A program made the position numbers and the translations under genes. From NCBI GenBank assembly GCA_963775085.1, contig CAVZHO010000008.1:1-64000 (forward strand): a stretch of DNA of 64,000 nt, read 5' to 3'. The stretch is from JAAFIP01 sp963775085 (GTDB lineage: Bacteria > Pseudomonadota > Gammaproteobacteria > Burkholderiales > Burkholderiaceae_C). Below are positions 1-8,524 of this stretch, in pieces (positions within the stretch are counted from its first letter, which is position 1; each line of letters begins with the position of its first letter). Below the pieces are notes generated by a model. That model had not been told where the DNA came from. It ran no database searches and worked only from the letters and a program-made list of their open reading frames with translations.

Positions 1-83
1 AGGCGATCATCCACACCGTACCCATCAAAGTAGCCATGCAAGCGCCTTGCACGGTGATCTTGGTCAAACCGCGGACCACATAG
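1..83 (+). CDS. C-terminal fragment of an unidentified protein
   Basis: An open frame enters from the left edge and stops at TAG 81-83, leaving 26 codons that end in ..APCTVILVKPRTT. The hydrophobic strand after APC resembles the last strand of universal stress (UspA-type) proteins, but the fragment is too short to assign. It lies directly upstream of rdgB. Other frames are also open for much of this stretch, so the call is weak. Confidence 0.25.
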   Translation, partial: AIIHTVPIKVAMQAPCTVILVKPRTT

Positions 84-87
84 CGTC

Positions 88-684
88 ATGAAAATCGTGC
101 TTGCATCCAACAACCCCGGTAAACTGGCCGAACTCCGGGCTTTGTTCGCGCCGCTGGGCGTAGAGCTGATCGCACAGGACGTATTCGGCGTGCCTGAAGC
201 GCCCGAGCCCTACAGCAGCTTTCTAGAAAATGCCCTCACCAAAGCCGCAATGCCGCGCAGCATACCGGACTGCCCGCTATCGCCGACGATGCGGGCCTGT
301 GCATCGACGCATTGGGTGGCCTGCCCGGTGTAGACACGGCTTTCTATTGCACCCTATTTGGCTACGCCAAGTCTGACGACAATAACCGCCGCGCCGTCTT
401 GGAACAACTGACCACGCATACCAACCGCCGTGCCAAATTGGTCAGCACTATGGTGGGTTTGCGCAAAGTGAACGATCCCGAACCGCTCATCGCCGTAGGC
501 CGCGTACAAGGCGAAATAGCCCGCCTGGCAATTGGCGAGCATGGCTTTGGTTTTGATCCGGTGATGTATATCCCCTCGTTAGGAAAAACCATGGCGCAAC
601 TGATCCAGCGAAAAGAACGCCATCAGCCACCGTGGCCAGTCGGCCAGGCAGATGGTAGAGCTGATTCGCCAAAATTGGCTGTAA
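88..684 (+). pseudogene. rdgB: RdgB/HAM1 XTP/dITP pyrophosphatase, frameshifted
   Basis: This encodes the house-cleaning pyrophosphatase that removes dITP/XTP from the nucleotide pool. The N-terminus (KIVLASNNPGKLAEL) and the core (DDAGLCIDALGG, then GEHGFGFDPVMYIP) are clear but lie in different frames. Restoring one C in the run at about 245-246 joins NALTKA to NAAQHTGLPAIADDAGL. Near 601-611 two more single G losses are needed to restore the family C-terminal helix, which ends ..VELIRQNWL and TAA at 682-684. Three one-base deletions in short C or G runs suggest either real decay or indel errors in the read. The stop lies two bases before the hemW start, so the two genes were probably co-transcribed. 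Family identity is sure; whether the gene is really broken is not. Confidence 0.8.
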
Positions 685-686
685 AT

Positions 687-1971
687 ATGGCTATGAAAGA
701 CATCCAGCACTACATGCGGCCCGGCCTGCTGCAATTGCCCAGCCTGCCGCCCCTGTCGCTGTACATCCACCTGCCCTGGTGCATCAAAAAATGTCCGTAT
801 TGCGACTTCAATTCACATGAGTCGAAAAACGGTCAGTTAAGTGACGAAACCGAGCAGCGCTACCTCGACGCCCTGATAGCCGATCTGGATGCATCCCTGC
901 CCCTGATTTGGGGCCGCCCAGTGCACAGCATCTTCATTGGCGGTGGCACACCCAGCCTGTTCTCGCCGCAGTCCATTGACCAACTCCTGGGTGCGGTGCG
1001 CGCGCGTGTCAAGCTTGACCCGGACTGCGAAATCACCTTGGAGGCCAACCCCGGCACGTTCGAGAAAGACCGCTTCAAAGCCTTTCGTGCTGCGGGCGTC
1101 AACCGCCTGTCCATCGGCGTGCAAAGTTTTAACGATGAGCACCTTAAAGCTCTAGGGAGAGTGCATAACAGCGCACAAGCCAAAGAGGCCATTGCGGAAG
1201 CAGCTACAAATTTTGAAGCATTTAACTTGGATATCATGTACGCACTGCCTGGCCAAACCGTGGAGCAATGCGAGCAAGACATAGCACGCGCTCAGTTTCA
1301 ACCCGCCCCATATCAGCATCTATCACCTGACGATTGAGCCCAATACCTATTTCGCCAAGTTTCCCCCGCAAGTGCCGGAAGATGACACGGCATACGACAT
1401 GCTGGACCGCATCATTGCATTGACCACAGAGCAGGGCATGCAGCGTTACGAGGTCAGCGCCTTTGCCAAAAAAGGCTTCCAGTGCTGGCACAACACCAAC
1501 TACTGGCAGTTTGGCGACTATCTGGGTATCGGCGCAGGAGCGCACAGCAAGCTCAGCTTCGCCCACCGCGTAGTGCGCCAGGTGCGCGCCCGCGAGCCTA
1601 TGCTTTACATGGACAAGGCACTCATAACGCCAGCTACCACAATAGCCGTATCAACAGGCGTTGGCTCACTGCGCACTTCAGGCGTCGTCATGACGGCTGA
1701 CATGACCCCTCAAGGAGCCGTAGTACAAGAGACGGAAGTCACCCGCGCCGACCTGCCCTTTGAGTACATGCTCAACGCCCTGCGCCTGACGGGCGGCTTT
1801 AAACTGCAAGACTTCTGTGACCGTACCGGCCTGGCCATCACTGCCATCCAAAAAGGTCTGGATGAGGCGCAGCGCAAAGGTCTGATAGAACGCGACTTGA
1901 CCCACGCCCGTCCCACCGCACGCGGCATGGATTTTTTAAGCGATCTGCAAAGCCTGTTTCTTGCAAACTAG
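687..1971 (+). pseudogene. hemW: HemW radical SAM heme chaperone, frameshifted
   Basis: This is a coproporphyrinogen-III-oxidase-like radical SAM protein of the HemW family, thought to deliver heme. The start ATG 687 lies just after rdgB. The 4Fe-4S motif is visible as CIKKCPYCDF (CX3CX2C). The frame is lost at about 1288-1294: the upstream frame runs to a TGA ending at 1337, while the conserved ALSFNPPHISIYHLTIEP continues one frame over. A missing GC pair in the GCGC run, or one extra base, explains this. The C-terminal half (KKGFQCWHNTNYW, GAGAHSK, RADLPFEYMLNALRL) is intact to 1971. Residues encoded by about 1624-1718 look like an extra segment compared with the family. Both this gene and rdgB carry indels within 1.3 kb, so sequence quality here should be checked. 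Confidence 0.8.
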
Positions 1972-2035
1972 CGCTTGCACACGGGCACCCGGAAGTGTTA
2001 CGTCTTGCTGGGTTAAAATATGCCCATCAACTACA

Positions 2036-2125
2036 GGAAGCTTGGCAGAGCGGTTGAATGCAGCAGTCTTGAAAACTGCCGAGGTTTTACGACCTCCGTG
2101 AGTTCGAATCTCACAGCTTCCGCCA
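2036..2125 (+). tRNA. tRNA-Ser (anticodon UGA)
   Basis: A complete type II tRNA with an encoded CCA end (2123-2125). The acceptor stem GGAAGCT pairs with AGCTTCC (2115-2121) and G2122 is the discriminator. The anticodon stem GCAGT/ACTGC (2063-2067, 2075-2079) encloses loop CTTGAAA with TGA at 2070-2072. The long variable arm and the GTTCGAATC T-loop are typical of serine tRNAs. Confidence 0.95.
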
Positions 2126-2137
2126 AACAACACCCAC

Positions 2138-2172
2138 ACCGCCGAGCGGCAACGCCAGGCGGTTTGCTTTTG
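2138..2172 (+). terminator. Probable rho-independent terminator after tRNA-Ser
   Basis: ACCGCC (2138-2143) pairs with GGCGGT (2158-2163) across a loop, followed by a T-rich stretch. It lies between the tRNA and greA and could instead act as part of the greA leader. Confidence 0.55.
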
Positions 2173-2185
2173 GAGTTAACCATAA

Positions 2186-2662
2186 ATGGCTACTATCCCA
2201 GTTACCAAACGAGGCGCCGAAAAGCTCAAGGCCGAACTGCAACAACTCAAGTCGGTAGACCGACCTTGGGTCATCAACGCTATTGCCGAGGCGCGTGCAC
2301 AAGGCGACCTGAGCGAGAACGCCGAGTATGATGCCGCCAAAGACCGCCAGGGTTTTATCGAAGGTCGTATCCAGGAGATTGAGGGCAAACTGTCAGTCTC
2401 TCAGATCATTGATCCCAGCACACTGGATGCAGGCGGGAGGGTGGTGTTTGGCTCCACTGTCGAGCTGGAAGATGACGAGACCGGTGCCAAGGTCAAATAC
2501 CAAATCGTCGGAGAAGACGAAGCCGACTTGAAACTGGGTTTGGTGAACGTGTCCAGCCCCATCGCCCGTGCCTTGATTGGCAAAGAAGAGGGTGAGATGG
2601 CGGTAGTGCAAGCGCCTGGTGGTGAGAAGCATTACGAGATTGTCAAAGTCCATTATATCTGA
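2186..2662 (+). CDS. greA: Transcription elongation factor GreA
   Basis: GreA rescues backtracked RNA polymerase by stimulating cleavage of the nascent transcript in the secondary channel. The 158 residues match the usual family length. The N-terminal coiled coil carries the acidic tip signature DLSENAEYDAAK, and the C-terminal FKBP-like domain includes VGEDEADLKLGLVNVSSPIA and ends near YEIVKVHYI. It stands alone on this strand behind tRNA-Ser, which is a frequent chromosomal setting. There is nothing unusual in the frame. Confidence 0.96.
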   Translation: MATIPVTKRGAEKLKAELQQLKSVDRPWVINAIAEARAQGDLSENAEYDAAKDRQGFIEGRIQEIEGKLSVSQIIDPSTLDAGGRVVFGSTVELEDDETGAKVKYQIVGEDEADLKLGLVNVSSPIARALIGKEEGEMAVVQAPGGEKHYEIVKVHYI

Positions 2663-2676
2663 CAAATTTACAGCCA

Positions 2677-2732
2677 AATATGACTGGAGTCCTTGTAAAC
2701 AGGACGTAAGCAGCTATATTTAGTGTAGCATA
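2677..2732 (+). repeat. Dispersed bipartite hairpin repeat, copy 1 (type 1)
   Basis: The first arm pair is GTCCT/AGGAC around 2690-2705, followed by GTAAGCAGCTAT and a second arm pair GCTAT/GTAGC. It lies just downstream of greA. Thirteen copies of this family are seen in the window, all readable on the + strand. Confidence 0.75.
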
Positions 2733-3225
2733 TAGTGATCATATTGCGGTAGCTATTGCCTACCCTGCGCGGCTTGCGCAACTTCACACGTTGAATACAC
2801 CCGGGGTAATCTCTTGATGCTGTTGGCCGGGCAGCAGGTCCCACCCCTGTGGTTTTCGCACTTCAGTGCGATCCGGTTGCTGCGTCAGCCGCTATATCCG
2901 TGTACGTCCACTGCTTGACGACAGACCAATGCGTTAGTGAGGTTGGGTCAAGAGATCAAGCGGCGTTGGGTAAGTGCGGTGTCTGGCACCCAACCGTTTG
3001 TCATAACTGTTAAATACGACACGAAAGCGCATGCCGAATAACTGAGAACGGGTTTCAAACCGTTTTAAGATCAAGGTCTCAAAAAAATGTGCCACCAGTG
3101 GCTGGTATTTCTGGAGAACGCAAGGTGCAGGGTAATAGCAATAAAGCGTAGTCAGGCAGGTGGTTCAAATTTTACCGAACGTAATGGTTTTTCTCAGTTC
3201 GATAGTTAGTGATTTGCGGTGTTGG
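2733..3225. other. Intergenic stretch without a recognised gene
   Basis: About 490 bases with no convincing coding frame. Two hairpins are visible. One is TCGCACTTCAGTGCGA at about 2858-2873. The other has arms GTTGGGT and ACCCAAC near 2964-2996 and is followed by TTTGTC, which could be a terminator. No known RNA family was recognised. The promoter of the following membrane receptor gene must lie in its right half. Confidence 0.4.
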
Positions 3226-4971
3226 ATGCTTAGTCTTCTGAGGGCTACGTATGTGGCATTTTTGATGATGTTTGCGTTCACCTGGACGGGCTCGGTGCTA
3301 GCCCAGCAGTCTGAGGCAGCCGCATCGCCCGGTTTGTTGGGTAAGGCAAGTACTGCTACTGCGGTTGCAACGCATGAGCATAGTTTGGTGTTGCCTGGCG
3401 CGGTGGGGGCGTTTCACCTGCCTTTGGCCGCACCGCTGGAGCCCGATGCCATCTGGCAGAGCACGCATCCCATCACCCAAGTACCCAATGTACAGGGGGT
3501 CTGGACCGTGAATGCGGGGCTGCGTAGCGTGGCCAAATTTACGCTGTCTACGCAAGACGAGTTAATCTCCACCTTGGAGTTGCCGTTGGTGCGTTTGGAT
3601 AAAGCCGATGTTTTTTGGCGCATACCTGGCAAGCCCTGGAAGCACGCGCAAGCGGGTGACACGCTGCCCATCTCGCAGTGGCCGGTGGTGAGCCAACACC
3701 CAACCTTCCTCCTGCAATTTGAAACCAGCCCTGGTTTGCTGGATGTCATCGTGGTGATGCAAAACGATGGCTTTGCTGAAACCACGGCTTTGCTCAGCTC
3801 GGAGCGTGACTCACGTGAGCACCGCGGCTTGCAGGCCAATGTGGCTGGTTTGTTGATTGGTGCCAGCGCCATGGTGCTGCTGTGCAGCTTGCTGATGCAC
3901 CTCATCTATCGCAGCACGGGTACAGCCTACCTGATGGTCTATAGCGCATGCCTTACGCTGGCAGCGATGGTTTTGACAGGTTATGGGGCGATTTGGTTTA
4001 CGCCAGAGTGGCCCTGGTTTAACGACAGTGCCAAACCGCTAGCCAGCACCGTGGCCGCCATCAGCATGTTGACTGCCGTATTGACTGCACTGGACCGACG
4101 TGCCGTGGGTGCGAAGTGGCGCATGACGGTGCAGATCACCGCCGTGCTGGGGTTGGTTTACGCACTCATACAACTATGGGTTCTGCCGCATGCCTGGCGC
4201 CTTGCAGGGGGCGTGGGCTTAGGCGCACTGGTCACGGTGATGGGATTGAGTATGGGTGCTTATAGCTGGCGCAGGGGGGATCGCTTTGCGCCCTGGGTGA
4301 TGATGGCTGTGGTGTTTTTTGCGCTGTGCCTGGTGGTGGTGTCGCGGGGGTTTGTATTGGTAGCGGGCGTGGATGCATTCTCCATGGTGATGGTGACCTG
4401 CTTGATTGCCAGCTGCGTGATGCTAGGCTATGTACTGAATATGCGTGAGCGCTTTGGTCGCGCCGTTATTGGCCGGGCGGCAACCCACCGTTTCCGAGAC
4501 CCTTTAACCGCCGTGCTGTCCTATGAAGGATTGGAGCGTGAGGTGGAGCATCTTGCGGTGCGCCAGCAGACGGGCAGCGGCGCGGCACTTTTGCTGTACT
4601 TCAGCCTGCAAGCCCTGGATAGTTTTAGGGACCAGGATGGTTACCTGGCCTGGCAGCGCGATCTGGTGCGCTTTGCCGCAGTGTTGCACAAGGTACTCGG
4701 TGAAGATTGGCATATCGCACGTCTTTCCAACAGCAAGTTTGGTGCGGTGCGCTTGCAGGGACGGCAAAAGATCGTGCCAGAACAGCTGCTAACCCTGGTG
4801 CTCACCAACTGTTCCCGCAAAATTGACACGCAGGACTGGGTAGACCGCGTGGGCTTGCGCATGGCTGCTACCAGTGCCTTGCTGAACAAGACCGCGCTGG
4901 AGGATTTGATTGTTGCGATGGAGCAGGACATTCAAAAACTCCCCCCCGGTAAACGTATCGTTGTGATGTAA
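3226..4971 (+). CDS. Membrane sensor with 7TM domain and degenerate GGDEF-like domain
   Basis: An inner-membrane signalling protein of about 580 residues. A signal peptide (SLLRATYVAFLMMFAF..VLAQ) leads to a periplasmic beta-rich region, then seven or so hydrophobic segments as in 7TMR-DISM receptors, then a cytoplasmic domain beginning FRDPLTAVLSYEGLEREV. That opening matches the start of GGDEF domains (DPLTGLxNR), but the signature region reads LSNSKFGAVRL instead of GGDEF. The domain therefore almost certainly cannot make cyclic-di-GMP and may only bind nucleotide or a partner. I chose ATG 3226 because it starts the signal peptide; in-frame starts at 3160 (GTG) and 3184 also exist. dnaE follows 31 bp later. 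Confidence 0.7.
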   Translation: MLSLLRATYVAFLMMFAFTWTGSVLAQQSEAAASPGLLGKASTATAVATHEHSLVLPGAVGAFHLPLAAPLEPDAIWQSTHPITQVPNVQGVWTVNAGLRSVAKFTLSTQDELISTLELPLVRLDKADVFWRIPGKPWKHAQAGDTLPISQWPVVSQHPTFLLQFETSPGLLDVIVVMQNDGFAETTALLSSERDSREHRGLQANVAGLLIGASAMVLLCSLLMHLIYRSTGTAYLMVYSACLTLAAMVLTGYGAIWFTPEWPWFNDSAKPLASTVAAISMLTAVLTALDRRAVGAKWRMTVQITAVLGLVYALIQLWVLPHAWRLAGGVGLGALVTVMGLSMGAYSWRRGDRFAPWVMMAVVFFALCLVVVSRGFVLVAGVDAFSMVMVTCLIASCVMLGYVLNMRERFGRAVIGRAATHRFRDPLTAVLSYEGLEREVEHLAVRQQTGSGAALLLYFSLQALDSFRDQDGYLAWQRDLVRFAAVLHKVLGEDWHIARLSNSKFGAVRLQGRQKIVPEQLLTLVLTNCSRKIDTQDWVDRVGLRMAATSALLNKTALEDLIVAMEQDIQKLPPGKRIVVM

Positions 4972-5002
4972 ATGTCCGCCTTTGGCCGATAGAATGGACG
5001 GC

Positions 5003-8000
5003 ATGTTTATCCATCTTCGCCTGCACACAGAATTCTCCGTCGTCGACGGCACGGTCCGCATTGACGAGGGTGTCAAAGCCGCGCAATCGCATGGCCAGGG
5101 CGCGCTGGCCATTACCGATTTGAGTAATCTGTTTGGCACGGTCAAGTTCTACAAGGAAGCGCGCGGCGCGGGCGTTAAGCCGCTGATTGGCGCCGAGGTG
5201 TGGCTGGAGGGTTTTGCCAGCAGCGAGGGCGGCAAAGAAGCCCCGCTGGGCCGTGTGTTGCTGCTAGTTCAAAACAAGCAAGGCTATTTGAACCTGAGCG
5301 AGCTGCTGGCACGCGCCTGGACACAAAGCGCGGCGCGCACGCAGGCGGTGGTCAAGCTGGAGTGGCTGCTGGCGCTGAATGCAGGGCTGATCCTGCTTAG
5401 CGGGGCGCAGGCAGGCCCGGTAGGCCAAGCTTTGGTGCAGGGCGACACGGCGCGGGCGGGCGACATCGCCATGCAACTGGCCAATGCCTTTACCCACCGT
5501 TTTTATATCGAGCTACAGCGCGCAGGCCGCGCGGACGACGAGGCGCATGTGGCGGCCGCAGCCACCCTGGCTGCGCGGCTCAAGCTGCCCGTGGTGGCCA
5601 CGCATCCCATTCAGTTTTTAGCCGCGACCGACTACGAAGCGCACGAGGCGCGGGTGTGCATTGCCGAGGGCGAGATCTTGGGTAACGCCCGCCGAGTGCG
5701 CAAGTTCACCCGCGAGCAATATTTCAAATCGCCAGCCGAGATGGCCGCGCTGTTTGCCGACCTGCCCAGCGCGCTGGCCAACACGGCAGAGATCGCCATG
5801 CGCTGCAACCTCACCATTGAGCTGGGCAAGCCCAAGCTGCCCGAATTTCCTACGCCCGAGGTCAATGGCCGGCGCATGTCGCCCGAGGAGTATTTCCGCC
5901 ACCTCTCGCACGAGGGCCTGAAAGAGCGCATGGCGCATTTGTACCCCGACGAGGCGGTGCGCGCAGCCGAGATGCCGCGCTACGTGGAGCGACTGGAGTT
6001 TGAGATCAACACCATCTTGAAGATGGGTTTCCCCGGCTATTTTTTAATCGTGGGCGACTTTATCCAATGGGCCAAGGCCAACGGCTGCCCAGTTGGCCCA
6101 GGGCGCGGCTCAGGCGCAGGCTCGCTGGTGGCGTATTCGCTGAAGATCACCGACCTGGACCCGCTCGAGTACAACCTGCTGTTTGAGCGGTTTTTAAATC
6201 CCGAGCGGGTGTCTATGCCCGACTTTGATATTGACTTTTGCCAGGCCAACCGCGACCGCGTGATTGACTATGTGAAGGCCAAGTACGGCAAAGAGGCCGT
6301 CAGCCAGATCGTCACCTTTGGCACCATGGCGGCGCGTGCGGCCATACGCGACGTGGGCCGCGTGATGGACATGAGCTACACCTTTTGCGACGGCATCAGC
6401 AAGCTGATCCCCAACAAACCCGGCACGCACATGACGATTGACGGTGCCATCAAGGCTGAGCCTATTCTTGCGGAGCGCCTGGAGAAAGAAGAAGAAGTGC
6501 GCACCCTGCTGGACATGGCGCGCAAGCTGGAGGGCATGACGCGCAACGTGGGCATGCACGCGGGGGGTGTGCTCATCGCGCCGGGCAAGTTGACCGACTT
6601 TTGCCCGCTGTACCAACAGCCCGGTAGCGACTCGGCGGTCAGCCAGTACGACAAAGACGACGTCGAGGCCGTGGGCCTGGTGAAGTTCGACTTCTTGGGC
6701 CTGGCCACACTGACGATTGCCGAGATTGCCAAAGACTTCATCGTGGCGCGGCACAAAGGACAGGAAGACTTTGCCTTTGAAGACATCCCGCTGGACGATG
6801 CAGAGACCTACAAACTCTTTGCCGATGGCCGCACCGAAGCCGTGTTCCAGTTTGAAAGCCGCGGCATGCAAGGCATGCTGAAAGATGCCAAGCCCACACG
6901 GCTGGAAGACCTGATCGCGCTGAACGCGCTGTACCGCCCCGGGCCGATGGACCTGATCCCCAGCTTTGTGGCGCGCAAGCATGGCCGCGAGGTGATTGAG
7001 TATCCGCACCCGCTGGTGGCCGAGATGCTGAGTGAGACCTACGGCATCATGGTCTACCAAGAGCAGGTGATGCAGACCGCGCAGATACTGGGTGGCTATT
7101 CACTCGGCGGCGCAGACTTGCTGCGCCGCGCGATGGGTAAAAAGAAGGCCGAAGAAATGGCCGAGCACCGTGGAATCTTCCGCTCTGGCGCTGCTAAAAA
7201 CGATATTCCCGAGGCAAAGGCCGACGAAATTTTCGACCTGATGGAAAAGTTTGCAGGCTATGGCTTTAACAAGTCGCACGCCGCCGCTTACTCGCTGCTG
7301 GCCTACCATACCGGCTGGCTCAAGGTGCACTACACAGCCGAGTTTTTCTGCGCCAACATGACGGTGGAGATGGGCGACACCGACAAACTCAAACTGCTGT
7401 TTGAAGATGCCATCAACAATTTTGGCTTGACCTTTGAGCCGCCCGATGTTAACCGTGGCACGCACCGTTTTGAGCCGGTAAGCGACAAGGTGATCCGCTA
7501 CGGCCTGGGCGCAGTCAAAGGCACGGGGCAGCAGGCGGTAGAGGCCATCATTGCGGCCCGCGAAGGCAAAGGCCCCTCCGGTGGCGCGGGCGGCCCCTTC
7601 ACCAGCCTGTTTGACTTTTGCGCCCGCGTAGAGCGCAGCAAGATCAACAAGCGCACGATAGAGGCTCTCATCAAAGCCGGCGCTTTTGATAGCCTGCAAC
7701 TCAACCGCGCCGCCCTCATGGCCTCCATCGAGCTGGCCATGGACTACGCCCAGGCGCAAGAAGCCAATGCCAACCAAGGCGGTTTGTTTGACATGGGGGA
7801 TGACGACAGCCACGGCTCCAGCACCCAAGAGCCACCCTTGGTAGAGGTCACGCCCTGGGGCGTGAAAGAGCGCTTGGTCGCCGAGAAAACCGCCGTTGGC
7901 TTTTACCTGTCCGGTCACTTGTTCGACGAGGTAGAGCGCGAAGTGCGCCAGTTTGTCAAAACCAAAATCGATGGCCTGCTTGAGTCGCGCGACATCAAAA

Positions 8001-8524
8001 CCCTGGTCGGCATCGTCGGCGACCTGCGCATCATCAACGGCCAGCGTGGCAAGCTGGCCATCTTCAAACTCGACGATAAATCCGCCGTCATCGAAGCCAC
8101 TGCGGATGAGGCGCTGATCAATGCCAACCGCAACCTGCTCAAAGATGACGAGCTCATCATCGTGCAAGGCAAGGCCCAGCCCGACCGCTTCTCCGGCGGC
8201 ATCCGCTTTGTGGTCAACGCCATATGGGATTTACCTACGGCACGTGCCAAATTTGGCAAATATCTTCGCGTCAACGTCAACGGCAAAGCCCCCGACGTAG
8301 CCCGCATGGTGCGCGACTTTCCGCCCAAGAAAGAACAAACCGAGCAAGGCGAACTGCTGCGCGGCCTACCCGTGCGCCTGAACATCTGGCGCAGTGCGGG
8401 TGAGGTATCCGCCAGCGCCGAGATCGCCCTGGACGACCGCGCCAAGTTCTTCCCCACCGATGCCGCGCTAGCCAGCTGGATCGCACAGGCGCATGCGGGA
8501 GAGGCACGGGTGGTGTATGAGTAG
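5003..8524 (+). CDS. dnaE: DNA polymerase III alpha subunit
   Basis: The replicative polymerase subunit, about 1,173 residues, a normal length. In order: PHP domain (HLRLHTEFSVVDG at the N-terminus), palm with the catalytic acidic motif PDFDIDFCQANRDRV, the GPGRGSGAGSLVAY segment, fingers, a helix-hairpin-helix region (KFAGYGFNKSHAAAYS), and a C-terminal OB-fold (VGIVGDLRIINGQRGKLAIF). ATG 5003 is preferred because family members begin MFxHLRLHTEFS; ATG 4994 is three codons upstream and possible. Its end overlaps the start of gnd by 8 bases, so the two are probably translationally coupled, an unusual pairing of a replication gene with a pentose-phosphate gene. Confidence 0.95.
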   Translation: MFIHLRLHTEFSVVDGTVRIDEGVKAAQSHGQGALAITDLSNLFGTVKFYKEARGAGVKPLIGAEVWLEGFASSEGGKEAPLGRVLLLVQNKQGYLNLSELLARAWTQSAARTQAVVKLEWLLALNAGLILLSGAQAGPVGQALVQGDTARAGDIAMQLANAFTHRFYIELQRAGRADDEAHVAAAATLAARLKLPVVATHPIQFLAATDYEAHEARVCIAEGEILGNARRVRKFTREQYFKSPAEMAALFADLPSALANTAEIAMRCNLTIELGKPKLPEFPTPEVNGRRMSPEEYFRHLSHEGLKERMAHLYPDEAVRAAEMPRYVERLEFEINTILKMGFPGYFLIVGDFIQWAKANGCPVGPGRGSGAGSLVAYSLKITDLDPLEYNLLFERFLNPERVSMPDFDIDFCQANRDRVIDYVKAKYGKEAVSQIVTFGTMAARAAIRDVGRVMDMSYTFCDGISKLIPNKPGTHMTIDGAIKAEPILAERLEKEEEVRTLLDMARKLEGMTRNVGMHAGGVLIAPGKLTDFCPLYQQPGSDSAVSQYDKDDVEAVGLVKFDFLGLATLTIAEIAKDFIVARHKGQEDFAFEDIPLDDAETYKLFADGRTEAVFQFESRGMQGMLKDAKPTRLEDLIALNALYRPGPMDLIPSFVARKHGREVIEYPHPLVAEMLSETYGIMVYQEQVMQTAQILGGYSLGGADLLRRAMGKKKAEEMAEHRGIFRSGAAKNDIPEAKADEIFDLMEKFAGYGFNKSHAAAYSLLAYHTGWLKVHYTAEFFCANMTVEMGDTDKLKLLFEDAINNFGLTFEPPDVNRGTHRFEPVSDKVIRYGLGAVKGTGQQAVEAIIAAREGKGPSGGAGGPFTSLFDFCARVERSKINKRTIEALIKAGAFDSLQLNRAALMASIELAMDYAQAQEANANQGGLFDMGDDDSHGSSTQEPPLVEVTPWGVKERLVAEKTAVGFYLSGHLFDEVEREVRQFVKTKIDGLLESRDIKTLVGIVGDLRIINGQRGKLAIFKLDDKSAVIEATADEALINANRNLLKDDELIIVQGKAQPDRFSGGIRFVVNAIWDLPTARAKFGKYLRVNVNGKAPDVARMVRDFPPKKEQTEQGELLRGLPVRLNIWRSAGEVSASAEIALDDRAKFFPTDAALASWIAQAHAGEARVVYE

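Noticed and set aside
1624..1718. A reverse-oriented hairpin repeat inside hemW
   Set aside because: Only a short AGCTAC-like match is present; without the arm pairs it cannot be separated from chance.
2733..3225. 6S RNA, 4.5S RNA, tmRNA or RNase P RNA in the gap
   Set aside because: None of their conserved core sequences could be found.
5618..5938. Long minus-strand frames inside dnaE
   Set aside because: They are shadows created by the GC-rich codon bias of dnaE; the same holds for frames opposite gnd, mcm, pccA, lon and the E1/E2 genes.
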